From Platerodrilus igneus (taxonomy: Eukaryota; Arthropoda; Insecta; Coleoptera; Lycidae): a stretch of DNA of 64,000 nt. How positions within the stretch are numbered: the stretch's first letter is position 1; every line of letters starts with the position of its first letter. Positions 44,401-56,669 of this stretch are shown one piece after another. Where the stretch lies: contig JARFIW010001216.1 of NCBI GenBank assembly GCA_036346225.1, positions 434,001 to 498,000 of the forward strand. Reading direction: 5' to 3'. The notes below the pieces were generated by a model that was not told the DNA's origin, did no database searches, and saw only the letters and a list, made by a program, of their open reading frames with translations. Position numbers and translations under genes: made by a program.

Positions 44401-45110
44401 AAATTCCTTAGAATGCTTGCGGGGAGTATTTTAAAGTAGATTTTCGACATGTGCACCGTTTACTTGGATACATTTTGTAATACGTTTTCTAAGAGACTTT
44501 CGAGTTCTAAACAATGCTGCTTGACTGCCTTTGACTTCATTCCCAGCCACTTGTACTCTCTCTCACAACTCCTCAGGCGAATCAACAGTTTCTTTATATA
44601 ATACATATTTCATTCGAGACCAGGATTTAAATTGGAACGCCTAGGTAACCAAGAAAATTCAATGCCACAACCAATCCACCGATGTGAAAAGACGCCTAAA
44701 TTTCGTGTGCCGACCAAGAAAAATGTGCAGGGCTCTGTCTTGTATAAAACCAGATTTGCGCCTTCAAATTAAGTGGTACTTCTTCCAACAAACTGTTTAA
44801 AGTTTCTTGAAGAAAATTTAAATAAATTGTGCCATTTAGAGAGAGTGGCAGTTGAAAAGATCCAATAAAAAAATTTGAAAAATACCACACCAAACAGCGA
44901 ACTTAAATTCGTGTTGAAAATGTCTCCTTTATGGCATGTGGGTTTTCTGAATTTTACAAATGATTGTTTTGCCAGTTGAAAACTCCACGGCGACTAAACG
45001 TTGCCTCATCAGTAAAGCAAATCTTATTAAAAAAATTAAGATCCACGTTTTGCCGCTCCTGTAAAAACTGAGTAAAACTGAAGGATCTTGTGGCAACAAA
45101 TTCTGAACAG
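44401..45110 (-). pseudogene. Tc1/mariner-type transposase remnant
   Basis: Minus strand. KICFTDEATFSRRGVFN at about 45020..45080, then LPLSLNGTIYLNFLQETLNS and VPLNLKAQIW with a decayed DGAPAHF (here RQSPAHFSW) near 44720. The C-terminal portion survives as SQAALFR-like sequence around 44500. It resembles the family represented at 60375..61000. Frames are broken throughout, so it is non-functional. Confidence 0.75.
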
Positions 45111-45183
45111 AGGTAAAGCGATATAGAAAAGTTTTTTTGTTATACTATGTGTTACTTCAATCTAAAAACAAAAAGAAATTTCC

Positions 45184-45608
45184 CTCTATGTTTGTTGTGG
45201 TTTGTTTTGTATTTTTTTAAATCTTCTTTGGGATTGTTAAAATCATATTTATTTACGTTTCGATCCATGACCTAGGATCGTTATCAAAATAATAAAAATT
45301 TCAAGTTTATCATTATATTACATAAATTGAAGGAGCCCTTGATTTATTAATGTTTGATATATTTGGTTTGAATACTTTAGGTGAAAATTTTAAAGTTTAG
45401 AAGAATGAGTGCCTCCAATTTGTGCTGCGCTCTGGGATCAACTTTGAGGTACAAAATATGTTTAACGTGAAATCAGCTGATTAATTTTTATATAGGTAAA
45501 TTTCATAAAGATTCAAACTTGACGATTGGAAAACATTTTTTAACATGTTTCTATTTATACGATTGAGAGGATGGTTATTAAAGAAGTGTGTAATTACGTT
45601 ACCGTAAG
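45184..45608 (+). repeat. Dispersed repeat, inverted relative to 57174..57583
   Basis: From tatgtttgttgtggtttg through tttacgtttcgatccatgac to acgttaccgtaag. The last about 390 bp are the reverse complement of 57174..57583, with small indels. The outer about 100 bp match the foldback arms at 43041..43251. Confidence 0.8.
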
Positions 45609-45714
45609 GCTTAATCAGCCGACGTTGCTAATATGCCTATTGTTATGTAATTAGTTATTGTATGTATAAATAGAAATCAGGTATGAATGCTGTATTTCAT
45701 GTTAATCATTATCA

Positions 45715-46870
45715 TTAGGTCTTCAGTCCTGGAACTGGTTAGACACGCACCCTCATTGTTTTCTATTCTGTGTTAACCTACACATTTCTTTGAAATTTCC
45801 AGTCTGCATCTTTCACTATCTGTGTGCAATAGTGTGATCGAGGTCTACCTCTATCTCCTTTCTCTGCGTGTAATATATCCTACACTATTCCTCAAAATTG
45901 CCCTACAACGTATCCTTCCCTTCTATTTCTCCTATTTTTCCCACAGATATCTTAATTCCCCTACTATTTCTATAACCTCTTTGTAATTAACTTTGTCTGT
46001 CCATGCTATCATCTTCATACATATAAAGCACAACATTCCAAAGGGCTTCTATAATTTTCCTGTCTGCTTCTCCGACCGACCCTGTTTCATAGACATACTG
46101 TGCTGTGCTCCACACATATGCTTTCAATAATTTTCTCCTTGTTTCTATGTTTGTTGTCTTCGAACATAACCGCTGCTCTTTCTTGTTAAATGCAGTTCGG
46201 TACCCCCTTCTATTGTTACAAATATATATCCTATTTCCCCGATATTCAGTCGTATGTGAAGAAGGTTAAGCAACCTGCGGATACCAAGATCCCACAACAC
46301 TTCAACATTTGTCGAATTAATAGTTTTCCAATATATCTTTTCGCACCATCAACATTAGTTGAAAATATTTCAAAACCAATACCTGTAGTTGTTTAAAATA
46401 ATCATCAGATTTAAGTGCAATTATTTTTTAGTCTTTAGGTTTTCCGTCCTGAAACTGGTTGGACGCGTACCTTCACTTATTTCGATTCTGAGCTAGCCTA
46501 TCCCGTTCCCTGACATTCCCACAGTTTAGATACAGCTCGGTTCCCCTTCTGTTGTTTCCTAATTATATGCCCTATTTAACCAAGATTAAGTTGTGAAAGG
46601 GGTGGCTGCAAAGGATGCCCCAACACTTAGTCATTTGCCGAATTAATAGTTTTCCAGTAAATCCTTTCGCACACCTAACATTAGTTGAGAGTATTGTAAA
46701 CCAATACCCGAAGTTGCTAATAATAATCGTCTGGTTCAATTACAGCTATTTTTTCGTCATTAGATCGTTAGGTTTTTCATCTTGGAATTGGTTGGGTGTG
46801 TACCTCCATTGATTTCTATTCTGAAGTAGTTTGCAGATTTCCCTGAAATTCACATAGCCTATACGACGAT
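45715..46870 (-). repeat. RTE LINE 3'-tail fragments (minus strand), tandem
   Basis: Three partial copies of the RTE 3' end in a row. Each begins (on the plus strand) with a ttcagtcctggaactggtta-type segment (45720, 46447 and 46785) and runs into ..cactatctgtgtgcaatagt or the gatatcag/ccaccc module. This mirrors the head-to-tail arrangement at 25906..26887. It is non-coding. Confidence 0.75.
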
Positions 46871-47501
46871 TCAGTGCAAAAGTATTTTAAGTGAAATAAT
46901 AGTCATTTTCTGTTATTGGAAGTTTATGATACCTAAAGTCAATTTCTGTGTTTGTTGTGCAAAAGCATCGTAAGTGCACACCTAGCCACTTCAGCGTAAA
47001 GACGTGCTATAATAGTATCTTACGAATAAAATACATTTCATTATCGAGCAAAACGATCGTAAGTTCATATGATACTTTTGCATAAAGGCGTCACCTACTA
47101 ACTGTGTCAAAAGTTCAGCATGAGATATGCTACGCAATGTTAAAATGCATATTATGCACTAAGTCTCTTATAAGTAGTTCCTGGCGATTCTATAATATGA
47201 AAGGCGTTGATTATTGTTTGCCAGTCCTGCATTATACGTTCACCTAATCTCTTGTGTTAAATTAATGCAGCAGTTTCATAATATTCAAATAATAACCGTT
47301 GCATTGTAGCAACAGTATTTATGTAATGTGTTCAAACATTTTGAATTAGTGAAGCGTTTAATATAATTATAGGTGTATTCTTTACGTAAAAGATGAGTTC
47401 GTCAAATTCACGTGGAAAATTAATGCTGCAGTTAGTAATGAAATGTAGGTTTTTAATGCTTTTGAAATTAAAAATTCTGTACATATAGAAACTCTTTTCA
47501 G

Positions 47502-47866
47502 GAATTTGTGGTAATAGAAGTGACACTTTAGACAACCCAACAACTTCTAAAGGACGGCCAGATAAAGAAGTACCTATAAAGGCGGCAATCAGTCGTGGTG
47601 GGGACGGTGTAAAAGAAAAATTATATCCAACTATTACAATTCATAACTTTGGGGCTTTCAACACTGCTGGTAAGTGTAAGTACAAAAGTAAAAATATGTG
47701 CATTAATACATTACTAATGTATAGTTGCTTTGGATTCGGAAGACGGTACTAGTGGAAGTGAGTATCAACCATCCACAGATGAAAGTGATACATCTGCTGA
47801 ACTGGCTACTGAAGAAAAAGGTGACACTAATTTTACTGTTAATTCTGCATCATTAGAAGATAAATG
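47502..47866 (+). pseudogene. 'SDxxxxQN' family copy B, N-terminal exons
   Basis: Exon a (47502..47669) follows a CTTTTCAG acceptor and ends at GTAAGT. A 55-bp intron separates it from exon b (47725 onward). The spliced frame encodes an acidic, low-complexity N-terminus: SKGRPDKEVPIKAAISRGG, then LDSEDGTSGSEYQPSTDESD. It stays open until the LINE insertion at about 47866. The first coding exon is not identified. Confidence 0.55.
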
Positions 47867-49646
47867 AAAAATGAACAATAAAATTGCAGTAACTCGAATA
47901 AAATACAATGAAAAGGTCTTAAATAATGAATATGACATCTCAAATGCGTTCTGTGAATACTTTAGTAATGTTGCTAATAATATCGTAAGCAATAGTCTGC
48001 AAGACACTAGTTGTAGTAACTGTATAGCGCCGAAAATAATACTGAACAATATGTATTTCACAGATGTAACCGAGCAAGAATTATTAGATACAATAGTTAA
48101 TTTGAATAATAAAAATTCAGCAGGTGAGGACGAAATTCCAAAATCATTTATAAAGAAGACAATAAAGCATTTTTCTGCTATATTAACATTTCTACTAAAT
48201 TACTCTATGAAAACTGGGCGGTATCCTGATGCATTGAAAACCGGTTTAATAGTGCAAGTTCCTAAAAAAGGTGATCTAGAATGCGTTGAAAATTATAGAC
48301 CAGTCTGCATACTCTCAGTTTTCTCTATCATTTTTGAAAAATTAATTGCAAAAAGAATAATGAATTTTCTAATGAAGTATAATCAGTTGGCGGATGAGCA
48401 GCATGGTTTTCGACCAGGTCGTTCTTCAGAAACAGCTGCATGTGAATTTCTAAATTATGTACTCAAACAACAAGATGAAGGCAAGTATGTTATAGGTCTT
48501 TTCTTTGATCTCACACGTGCATTTGATTGTGTTAATCCTAACCTCATGGAACCTAAATTATTTAATGTTGGCATTAGAGGTAAAATATGTGACTGGCTAA
48601 TATCATTCATGCAGCAACGAAAATAAAAACCAAAATCAACAATGCCACATCAATAGAACATGTGTGCGAATTAGGTGTACCGCAGGGATCTGTTCTGGGG
48701 CCCTGCTTTTCAGTGTGTTTATCAATGACCTTCCGAAATACATAACCAAAGCTAAAGTAATACTTTATGCAGATGACACCACAATGGTGGTTGAAGCTAA
48801 ATCTCCAGAAGAGCTTCAGGCCAAAGTAAACATTGTGATAGAACAATTTTGGCAGTGGTGTGCAAGAAATAGATTAGTTATTAATATAACTAAAACAAAA
48901 TGTGTTTACTTTTATAAAATAAGACACCTAGGCACCATCGATATTAGGCTGAATAAATCAAAGGTTGAAATATGTGAAAAAGTATTATTCTTGGGAAGTT
49001 ACATTGATGCTAAATTGAACTGGCAAGCAGACATAGATAATCGATGCAAAAAGATTAACAAATCATATTATATGTTAAAAACTATGAAGCAATACTTAAG
49101 TGAACCCCAAGCTTTAAACGTATATTACGCATTGGTATATACGCATCTAAGCTATAATATTATTCTCTGTGGGCAAGCCACTGAAATGAAAAGATTACTA
49201 GTATCACAGAAACGAATTATTAGGCTGCTATTTAACCTAAATACCAGAGCTAGCTGTAAATTAGTTTTTAAAGAAAAAAAATCTTGACAGTTATTGGGAA
49301 ATACATATATAAAATATCGTTATATGTAAGACAAAATATTAAAAATTTTCGTACTCTCTCATCTATACATGAACATGAAACACGCCAAGGACACCTTCTT
49401 TATCAAGAACAATTTCACAATGTTTATTATGCAAAATCGCCGATACAAGCTGGCATTAAAATATACAATGCTATTCCAAATTATATAAAAGAAGCAATCA
49501 ATATTAAAACATATAAGCATTTACTAAAAGAATTTCTATAGCATTAAGGAATACTTTAATATACAATAGAATATGAATAAGAGTGTAATGACTTATCACA
49601 TCCTGTATATAGGCAAAGTGCTAAATAAATTCTTATCTTATTCTTA
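47867..49646 (+). mobile_element. 5'-truncated Jockey-like LINE inserted in family copy B
   Basis: Reverse transcriptase and 3' end only. The tail is attcttatcttattcttaaag, typical of LINEs whose 3' ends are short A/T-rich repeats. It separates the acidic N-terminal exons from the basic KRNCKKKQRNLNKSKRN part of copy B. The insertion point is inferred from where the two coding halves stop, to within about 10 bp. Confidence 0.75.
47871..49541 (+). pseudogene. Jockey-like LINE reverse transcriptase
   Basis: Three open pieces. 47871..48626: NKNSAGEDEIPKSF, VPKKGDLECVENYRPV, DEQHGFRPGRSSETA and LFFDLTRAFDCV (motif A Asp). 48664..49287: VPQGSVLGPLLFSVFINDLP (in the frame that begins just before), LYADDTTMVV (motif C YADD intact), FLGSYIDAKLNW and the thumb. 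49284..49541: a C-terminal extension with KSPIQAGIKIYNAIP. The frame change at about 48630 and the stop near 49287 disable the protein, although catalytic residues are preserved. It lacks an endonuclease because of 5' truncation. Confidence 0.85.
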
Positions 49647-51307
49647 AAGAAAAGCGTAACTGCAAAAAAAAACAAAGAAATCTAAATAAATCGAAACGGA
49701 ATATTCGGAAAAAATATCATAGCGAGGGTAAAGCATATACTAGGGAAACAAGTTCTAGTAAAAGTTATGGGTCCTGGATGTGGAGTTCTCACTCGGTGTA
49801 AGCGCAAAACTAAAATCTTCAATGACCAAAGACATAACCTATTCACTGGTTTCTATAAACTTGCTGACATCAACCGGAAGAGAGATTATCTTAACAGCTG
49901 TATTACGGTTATTGAAAAGAAACGTAGTTTGAGAAAAAAGGTCGATCCAGAAAAAAGAAAACGAACTCTCGAATACTATTTCGAACTAAACAACAAAAAT
50001 ATTAAACTGTGTAAGGTGTTCTTTTTGCGTACACTAGGAATAAACGAACAGTGGCTAAAAACTATGCTTAAGAAAAAGTATTCTGAAGGTGCAGTTGCTG
50101 AGTCACTCGCAGGAAAGCATGGTTCCCATCCAGTTGTGAAATCACACATTCTAGAGGATGTTAGAAATGACAGAGTTTTCCGACAGTTGCTTCACATTAT
50201 GTTAGACGTGATTCTAAAAGGATGTACTTGGAATTGGGTTTAACACTGTCAAAGATATACCAACTCTATTGCGAAGAATGTGCAAAAGATGGTAAAGAAA
50301 TGCCAAAATTGTGATGCTATCGAAAAGTTTTTAATCACGAATTTAATATATCACTTTTTCTACCCAAGAAAAATTTTTATGATTTGTGCAAAAAATGCAA
50401 CAGTAGCACTACGGAAAAGTCGAAAATCGAAACCATTGGGAAAGACCACATGCATAAATCTCCCATACTCCAATGCATTCCAGCTATACTATAGAAGAAA
50501 ACTATCTCTCTACAATCTTACCGTTTTTGATGTGAAGCTTAATACTGGTTATTGCTACATCTGGCACGAGGGCGATGATAAATGTGGTGCTAATGAGATT
50601 GCATCTTGTGTTCAGAGGTATATTTTAAAGAAGGTACAAGGAGACGCCACAGAGATTAGTTTCTTCTCTGACTGTTCAGGTCAAAATCGAAATCGATTCA
50701 TGTATTTCATGTATCTCTACAGTGTTAACACACTAACGCTAAGTTCAATACCTCACACATTCTTAGAAAGAGGCCACACTCAAAATAAAGCCGACAGTGT
50801 ACATGCTTTGTTGGAAAGAAGAATAAAAAAAGCAAAAAGGATTTGTTCCAAATCAATTCCATACAATTGTTGAGATGGCTAAATCTCATGCTCCACAGTA
50901 TCAAGCCACTGAAATGGAAAATTCTTCATTTTACGATTTAAAAAAAAATACTAGTGGTATTGCATCTAATTGGACTGTAAACTCTAAAAGTAAAAAAGTT
51001 AATTGGACTAATGTGAAATACATAAGGGTCATGAAGGCGGCACTATATCAATTTTTTTTACAAGTATAGGTTGTCTGATCATCTAGAAATGATTTGCAAA
51101 CAAAAGCAAACTGTTAGAGCATACAAAGATTTTCAAAGTTGCATCATTAAGAGAGCATACGACGATACAATTCCTATATCAAAAGCAAAACATCAAGACT
51201 TGACATATCTTTGTTCGGAAAAAGTAATTCCTGCTTCATTCTACGAATTTTATAAAGCCCTAAAGGTAGATGAACATATTCTAGATGTTACAGATGAAGA
51301 AGACTAA
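49647..51307 (+). pseudogene. 'SDxxxxQN / GHTQ..ADSVH' family protein, copy B, main body
   Basis: Pieces in order: basic SKRNIRKKYHSEGKAYT, then VKVMGPGCGVLTRC (frame change near 49745), FYKLADINRKRDYLNSC, KLCKVFFLRTLGINEQWLKT and KKYSEGAVAESLAGKHGSHP. Then LTLSKIYQLYCEECAKDGKE, LSLYNLTVFDVKLNTGYCYI, WHEGDDKCGANEIASC, FFSDCSGQNRNRFMYFM, FLERGHTQNKADSVHALLER and finally SKAKHQDLTYLCSEKVIPAS before the stop at 51305..51307. This is the most complete of three family copies here. Spaced acidic residues (SD; GHT..ADSVH..E) resemble a DDE/RNase H-like core, as inference. At least three frame breaks (near 49745, 50235 and 50870) make it a pseudogene. Confidence 0.65.
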
Positions 51308-51512
51308 TGTAATATTGCACTACATTAACTGTAAACTGTATATACAAAATAAAAATATTCCAAAATGCACTAAAAGTATTATTTTCATGTCACTTTTATG
51401 ATTAAACATTTGTGCAAAAGCATCGTATGTGTGGAAAAAACTGCTTTGGCAGGTCATAGCCGATAACCGACTAGGTATAGTTCAATAGTGTACAAAAAGC
51501 ATACCCTGAACC

Positions 51513-54015
51513 CAGGGTTGGCATTTTCCTGTCCAAAACTAATATTTCCCATCCCAGTGGGAAAAACTGGTAAAAACCGGGAAAAAGTGGTAAATACTGG
51601 GAAAAAGTGGTAAATACTGGGAAAACCCATAGATTTTGACCAATCAAAGTACTGACCAATGAACAGCAAGTATGTAGCTGTAGATTTTTATTTTAACCAA
51701 TCAGATGAAAGCAGAGCCATTTTGTTTTTTTTTTTGCTTTGTTTTCTGCTGCAGTTGTTCCCACATGTTGTTAAAATAATGAAGTAGATTAGTTTAGTGA
51801 AGCATTTAGTTGAAAATAAATTGTGTTTATATAAAATAAACTAAAAAAAATGCCAAAAGCTAAAGGAAAAGTTGGAGGTAGACCACTTAATCCAGTCTGA
51901 AGTTATTTTAATCAAAAAGATATAAATGGGAAGTTAATAGTTGAATGTAAATCATGTTATCAAGTAGTTAGTGCAAAAGCTGATAGAATGACAAAGCATG
52001 TATCACAAACTTGTACAAAATTGAAGAAAAATGAAGATATTCATGACTCCATTTGTTCTCCAATAAATGTTAGCTTTAGGTTAGAGTCTAATGTGCTAGC
52101 CACTATCGATGTGGATTACCCACAGCCAATAACTACTTCAAGTGTTAAATCTGCTGGAACTTCACAGCCTTCAATCAAAAGATACCAGCCTTCAGTAAGT
52201 GACTTTGTAATAAGCACATCAACTTCCCAAAAACAAGAACTTGACCTCAAAATAGCACGTTTCTTTTGCGCTTGTAACATCCCATTTTTGGCTGCAGAGA
52301 ATAAAGAATTCATCAACATGATATCAGCACTTAGGCCTGGTTATAAACCACCATCCAGAAAAAAACCTTGCAGAAAATTTACTTGATAAAGTAGCAGAAG
52401 AGCTGGAAGAAACTGCTAGAAACGATGTTGCTGGAAAAAATGTTACTCTCATGCAGGATGGATGGAGTAATGTACATAATGATCCAATAATAGTTAATTC
52501 CATACACTGCAACGGTAAAAGTGTATTTATTTCTTCAGTAGATTGTGGAACAAATAAGAAAACAAGCGATTACTGCAAAAATCTTGCTTGTGAAGCAAAA
52601 ACTACAGCTGAAGCTAAATACAAGTGCACAGTGAAAAGTTTTGTGTCTGATAATGAACCAAAAATGTCTTCAATGCGGCAACATCTTCAAACTGAAATTG
52701 TTGTACCAGTTGTATACGGTTGTGCATCGCATTACCTAAATCTTTTGGGAAAGAACGTAAAAAATGAGTCGCTTATGACCCATGTTGTTAAAGTACAAAA
52801 ATTCTTTCGAAACCACCACATTCCTGGAAGATTATTAAAGGAATATGCTGATTTGGTTAAACCTTAAGTACCAGGTGAAACACGCTGGAATTCTGAAATG
52901 ATCTGCTTAAAAACTTTTATAACGAACAGACCGTTTTATTTACAAATTGTGGACACACATGAGGAAAAAATAGAGCATGGTATAAAACAAATAATTACTA
53001 ATCATTACTTATACAAAGAAGTTAAAAATATGTACAGTCAATTAAAACGAATATCTGATGCTTTAAATAAGTTACAGAGTGACAAGGCTAGCATTGCTGA
53101 TACGTGCAAAATTCTGGTTGATCTTCTTCATAAAGAAGAACTCAAACCGCACTTAAATAAAGTGAAATCTACATTTGATACTGCAACAACTCCTATTCAC
53201 ATTTTAGCGAACATGATGAATCCACTGTATAAAGGTACAAAATTATCCCAAAGTCAAGAAGAATCTGCCCGTAAATATTTACAAGACATAAATCCACGAT
53301 ACTTGCAGTATACAATACAGTTTCAATTAGAAGAGGAGCCTTTTCCCAAAACATTTTTTTCACCTAGTGTTGTCGATAATGTATCACCTTCTTTGTGGTG
53401 GCAAAACCTAACAAAAAGTGGAATTGATAAAAACTTCTTGGAGCTGATGGAACACCTTCAACAATATCCAGCGTCATCTGGATCTTTGGAACGCATTTTC
53501 TCAAATTTCTCATTTATTCAAAGTAAAATTAGAAACAGCCTCCAAATTGGTGTTTTGTTATATGACATTAAAATCTATGACAGAAAATGAACATTTAGAT
53601 TGGTAAAATGCTTAGATATTTTGTCACCGTATTTCTAATTATGTATTTTGATTTAAGGTTGTTTTCTTATAATTTATGCAAAATATGCCTACAATATACA
53701 GAACTCTCTTTAAATTGAAATCTGTTTATATTTCGTAGTTTCAGAATAAAGTAAATTTTATTAAAATACTAAAAATTGTAGGAATGCTAATTAAGCTTTT
53801 TGAATATTATTTAATATGTAATATTTAATATGCAGTTTGATAAAACTAAATATTATTAAAAATGCAAACAATTTGAAACTTAAAAGTTTTCTTACATTTC
53901 ATCATTTAATAGTAGTTTTTCCCACATGTGGGAAAAACTGACTATTTCCCAGGACGGTAAATACAGGTTTTTACCGTGGTATTTACCAGGGGCGGGAAAA
54001 ACTTTGCCAACCCTG
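51513..54015 (+). mobile_element. hAT DNA transposon, 2,503 bp, 8-bp target duplication
   Basis: Ends are CAGGGTTGGCA... and its reverse complement. Both flanks carry the identical octamer CCTGAACC (51505..51512 and 54016..54023), the diagnostic 8-bp duplication of hAT elements. Subterminal direct repeats close to gggaaaaactggtaaata lie within about 100 bp of both ends. It carries the transposase remnant at 51850..53590. Confidence 0.95.
51850..53590 (+). pseudogene. hAT transposase (broken)
   Basis: ATG 51850. A BED-type zinc-finger region (CKSCYQVVSAKADRMTKHVS) is followed by a DUF659-like stretch with MQDGWSNVHNDPI and VSDNEPKMSSMRQHL, where hAT catalytic aspartates normally sit, then CASHYLNLLGK and RWNSEM. 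The C-terminal hAT dimerisation motif is YPASSGSLERIFSNFS. Stops at about 51898, 52384 and 52865, plus a frame change, show it is inactive. Length and order are normal for a hAT transposase. Confidence 0.9.
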
Positions 54016-54474
54016 CCTGAACCACAAACCAAAAACTAAGCTTGAATACTTATTTTATAAAACACTTATTTGTTTCTCCTGAAAAAATAGCTTTTCTAAC
54101 ATGAGATACTTTAGCACTAAACCGTCAATTATCTTTTACTGTCTGTGTGCAATAGTCTAACCTAGGTCTACCTCTATCTTTCCCTATCTCTGCTTCTAAT
54201 ATAAAACGCACTATTCCCTCATGTCTTAGTATGTGGCATATCATCCTATCTCTCCTATTTATTACTGTTTTCCACATACTTCTTTCTTCCCCTACCATTT
54301 ACAGTACCGCTTTGTTCTTAACTTTGTCTGTCCATGACATCTTCATCTTACGTATGTAGCACCACATTTCAAAGGCTTCTATCTATTTCCTGTCCACTTC
54401 TCCTACTGTTTAGATTTAACAGTCGTACAGTGCTGGGCTCCGCACATATGTTTTAAGCAATCTTTTCCTTTTTT

Positions 54475-55344
54475 CTATGTTTGTTGTTTTTGAACACAGT
54501 AATTGCCTTCTGCTAATCTTCGTTTTATATCTTTTGCACTCTTCCCATCTTGCGTGATTTGGCTTCCTAGGTAGCTGAAATCCTTAATGCCTTGTAAGTT
54601 GTCATTACCCATTTGTTTTCTAGTTTCAAATTTATTTTCATCTCTTTTGCATACTAGTACTTTAGTTTTATTTTTGTTAATTTTCATACCGTATCTCTTT
54701 GTTAAAACCGTTTCCATTTCATTAAGAGCAGCTTCTAACTCTTCCTTGCTAGATGCTACTACGGCTATATCATCTGCAAATCTACGTATATCAATGTTTT
54801 GTACCTGCATAATAATTCCAAATGTCTTGCTCCATTTGACAGTATTCATTGCCTCTTCGATGTATAAGCTAAAAATGAATAGGGATAGGGCATATCCCTG
54901 TCTCACCCCTTTCCTAATATTTACTTCTCTACGTTGCTGCTCTAATTCTATTATGGCTGTTTGCTCTTAGCATAAGCTATGTACTATCCGTCTATCCCTA
55001 AAGCTCATTTCCATCTTTTTGAGTATTTCAAACATTTTTAAAATTTTACATTGTCGAATGCTTTTCCAGATCTACTAACCTTATATACACACTCTCCCCT
55101 TTTTCTCTGAGCTAAAATAGCCTCCAGCGTTCCCCTGTTTCGCCTAAACCCAAATTGATCTTCTTCTAGTACTTGTTCAGCTCGTTTTCCATTTGTCTTT
55201 GTACAACTCTAGTTAATATTTCTGTCAAACTTATTGTTCGAAAATTTTCACACCTATCTGAGCCTCCCTTTTTTGGTATAGTGACTATGATGGTGCATGT
55301 CAAATCTTTGGGTATCTCGCCTGTCTCATACATATAGCTTACAA
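54475..55344 (-). pseudogene. RTE copy 2 reverse transcriptase
   Basis: The minus-strand piece 54475..54906 has MRQGYALSLFIFSLYIEEAM and RRFADDIAVVASSKEELEAA (active-site FADD intact), then KINKNKTKVLVCKR and FSYLGSQITQDGKS. Fingers continue, out of frame, to about 55344 (for example the reverse of GFRRNRGTLEAIL). It is degenerate. Confidence 0.83.
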
Positions 55345-55725
55345 GTTGGTGTATACCCCAGTGTTAATGTGGCGGTTAACTTCAATAACCACAGATGGTG
55401 AGATTAGTGGACATGAACAATAAGAATAGCGGAAACCTTCAAGTATTTACCTAAGTTATTAGATGTAGCGGTGTTCGGAAACTAGTAGTAAAGAACGTTG
55501 ACTTTTGGACAGAAGTTTGTATCTGTCTAACAAAAATACCATAGCAATGCACAGCACATTTTTAACTAAGTTTTTGCGATACATCAATAACACAGAGTAG
55601 CTTGAAAGCTGAATTGCGACAAATCTAATGACTTTTAATGTCCACAGAGCAGATGCGAGTTTAACTATCTTAAATTATAAATAACAATAAATTAACTATA
55701 AATACACACGGAACACCCAGATTAT

Positions 55726-56669
55726 CTCTGGCCGCCATGTCCAAGCTGGACTTAATGTTATTCCATTCTGTTTCTACTTCCTTAGTATATGAAATTTTCC
55801 CGATATATTTCAGTATTTCATTTGACTTTTTTTCAAATCTTTCATGGATATCTTTATCTTTTAGTTTCTCTTGTGTCTCTAGTGCCTTTTTCCATTCCTC
55901 TTTTTTAGATTTTTAAATTTAAGAGCAGCCTTCATAATTACAATGTGGTCAGTATCTATATCTGCTTCTGGGTAGCTTCTACAGTTTTTTACTTGATTCC
56001 TAAACCGTTGTCTAACAAGAATGTAACCTATTTGATATCTTTCCAAACCTCCTGGCATCTTCCACGTGTATCGTCTTCGTGCATGATGTTGAAATAATGC
56101 GTTTGTGATGGTTAAATTGTTCTTGTCACAAAATTCTACTAGCCTATTTCTCCTGTCATTTCTCGTGCCTAAACAAAATAAACCTACTACCGCACCTTCC
56201 GTACCCCTGCATTAAAATCTCCCGTAATTATTAAATTTTCATGTTCGTTTAAAACCTAGTATGTCTTCGATATCTTTGTAGATCGCCTCTACCTCTTCTT
56301 CACTATAGCTAGAGGTAGGCATATATACTTGTATTATTACTGTTTAGATTCTAATCTAACCATGAGTATTCTTTTGTTCTTTTGTAAGTAGTTTTATACA
56401 TGTTGTCATATCTTTTTTTGCATAACTATCCCTAGACCCAAATTTCCTTCCTTTGATACTGTATGAATTACCCTAAAGTCTTCACTCCAAAAATCCCCTG
56501 CCTCTGGGCAGCCAACTTCGCTGATTCCTACTATGTCTAGTGCTAACTTATCCATTCCAATTTTCAAGTTCTCTAGGTTACCTATTTGCTTCATACTTCT
56601 GACATTCCATGCTCCAACTCGCAGAATGTTCGTAACTCTTTTTTTATACTTTCGGACCCCATGCCCCAA
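55726..56669 (-). pseudogene. RTE copy 2 endonuclease
   Basis: Minus strand, with pieces of an APE-type endonuclease. 56406..56669: LRVGAWNVRSMKQIGNLENL and DIVGISEVGCPEAGDFWSED (the catalytic Glu of SEV is intact here, unlike copy 1). Then, in other frames, the GDFNA and RRYTW blocks around 56040..56250. It is multiply frameshifted. Confidence 0.82.

Larger units (their letters stand above)
46873..51440 (+). mobile_element. Probable DNA element carrying 'SDxxxxQN' family gene, copy B
   Basis: The gene pieces at 47502..47866 and 49647..51307 are bracketed by a short motif near tgcaaaagcatcgtaagtg. Occurrences on the left are at 46873, 46962 and 47050, plus one inverted at 47067. On the right one lies at about 51414. 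The arrangement parallels copy A. A target duplication was not found, and the limits are set by the motif only. Confidence 0.45.
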
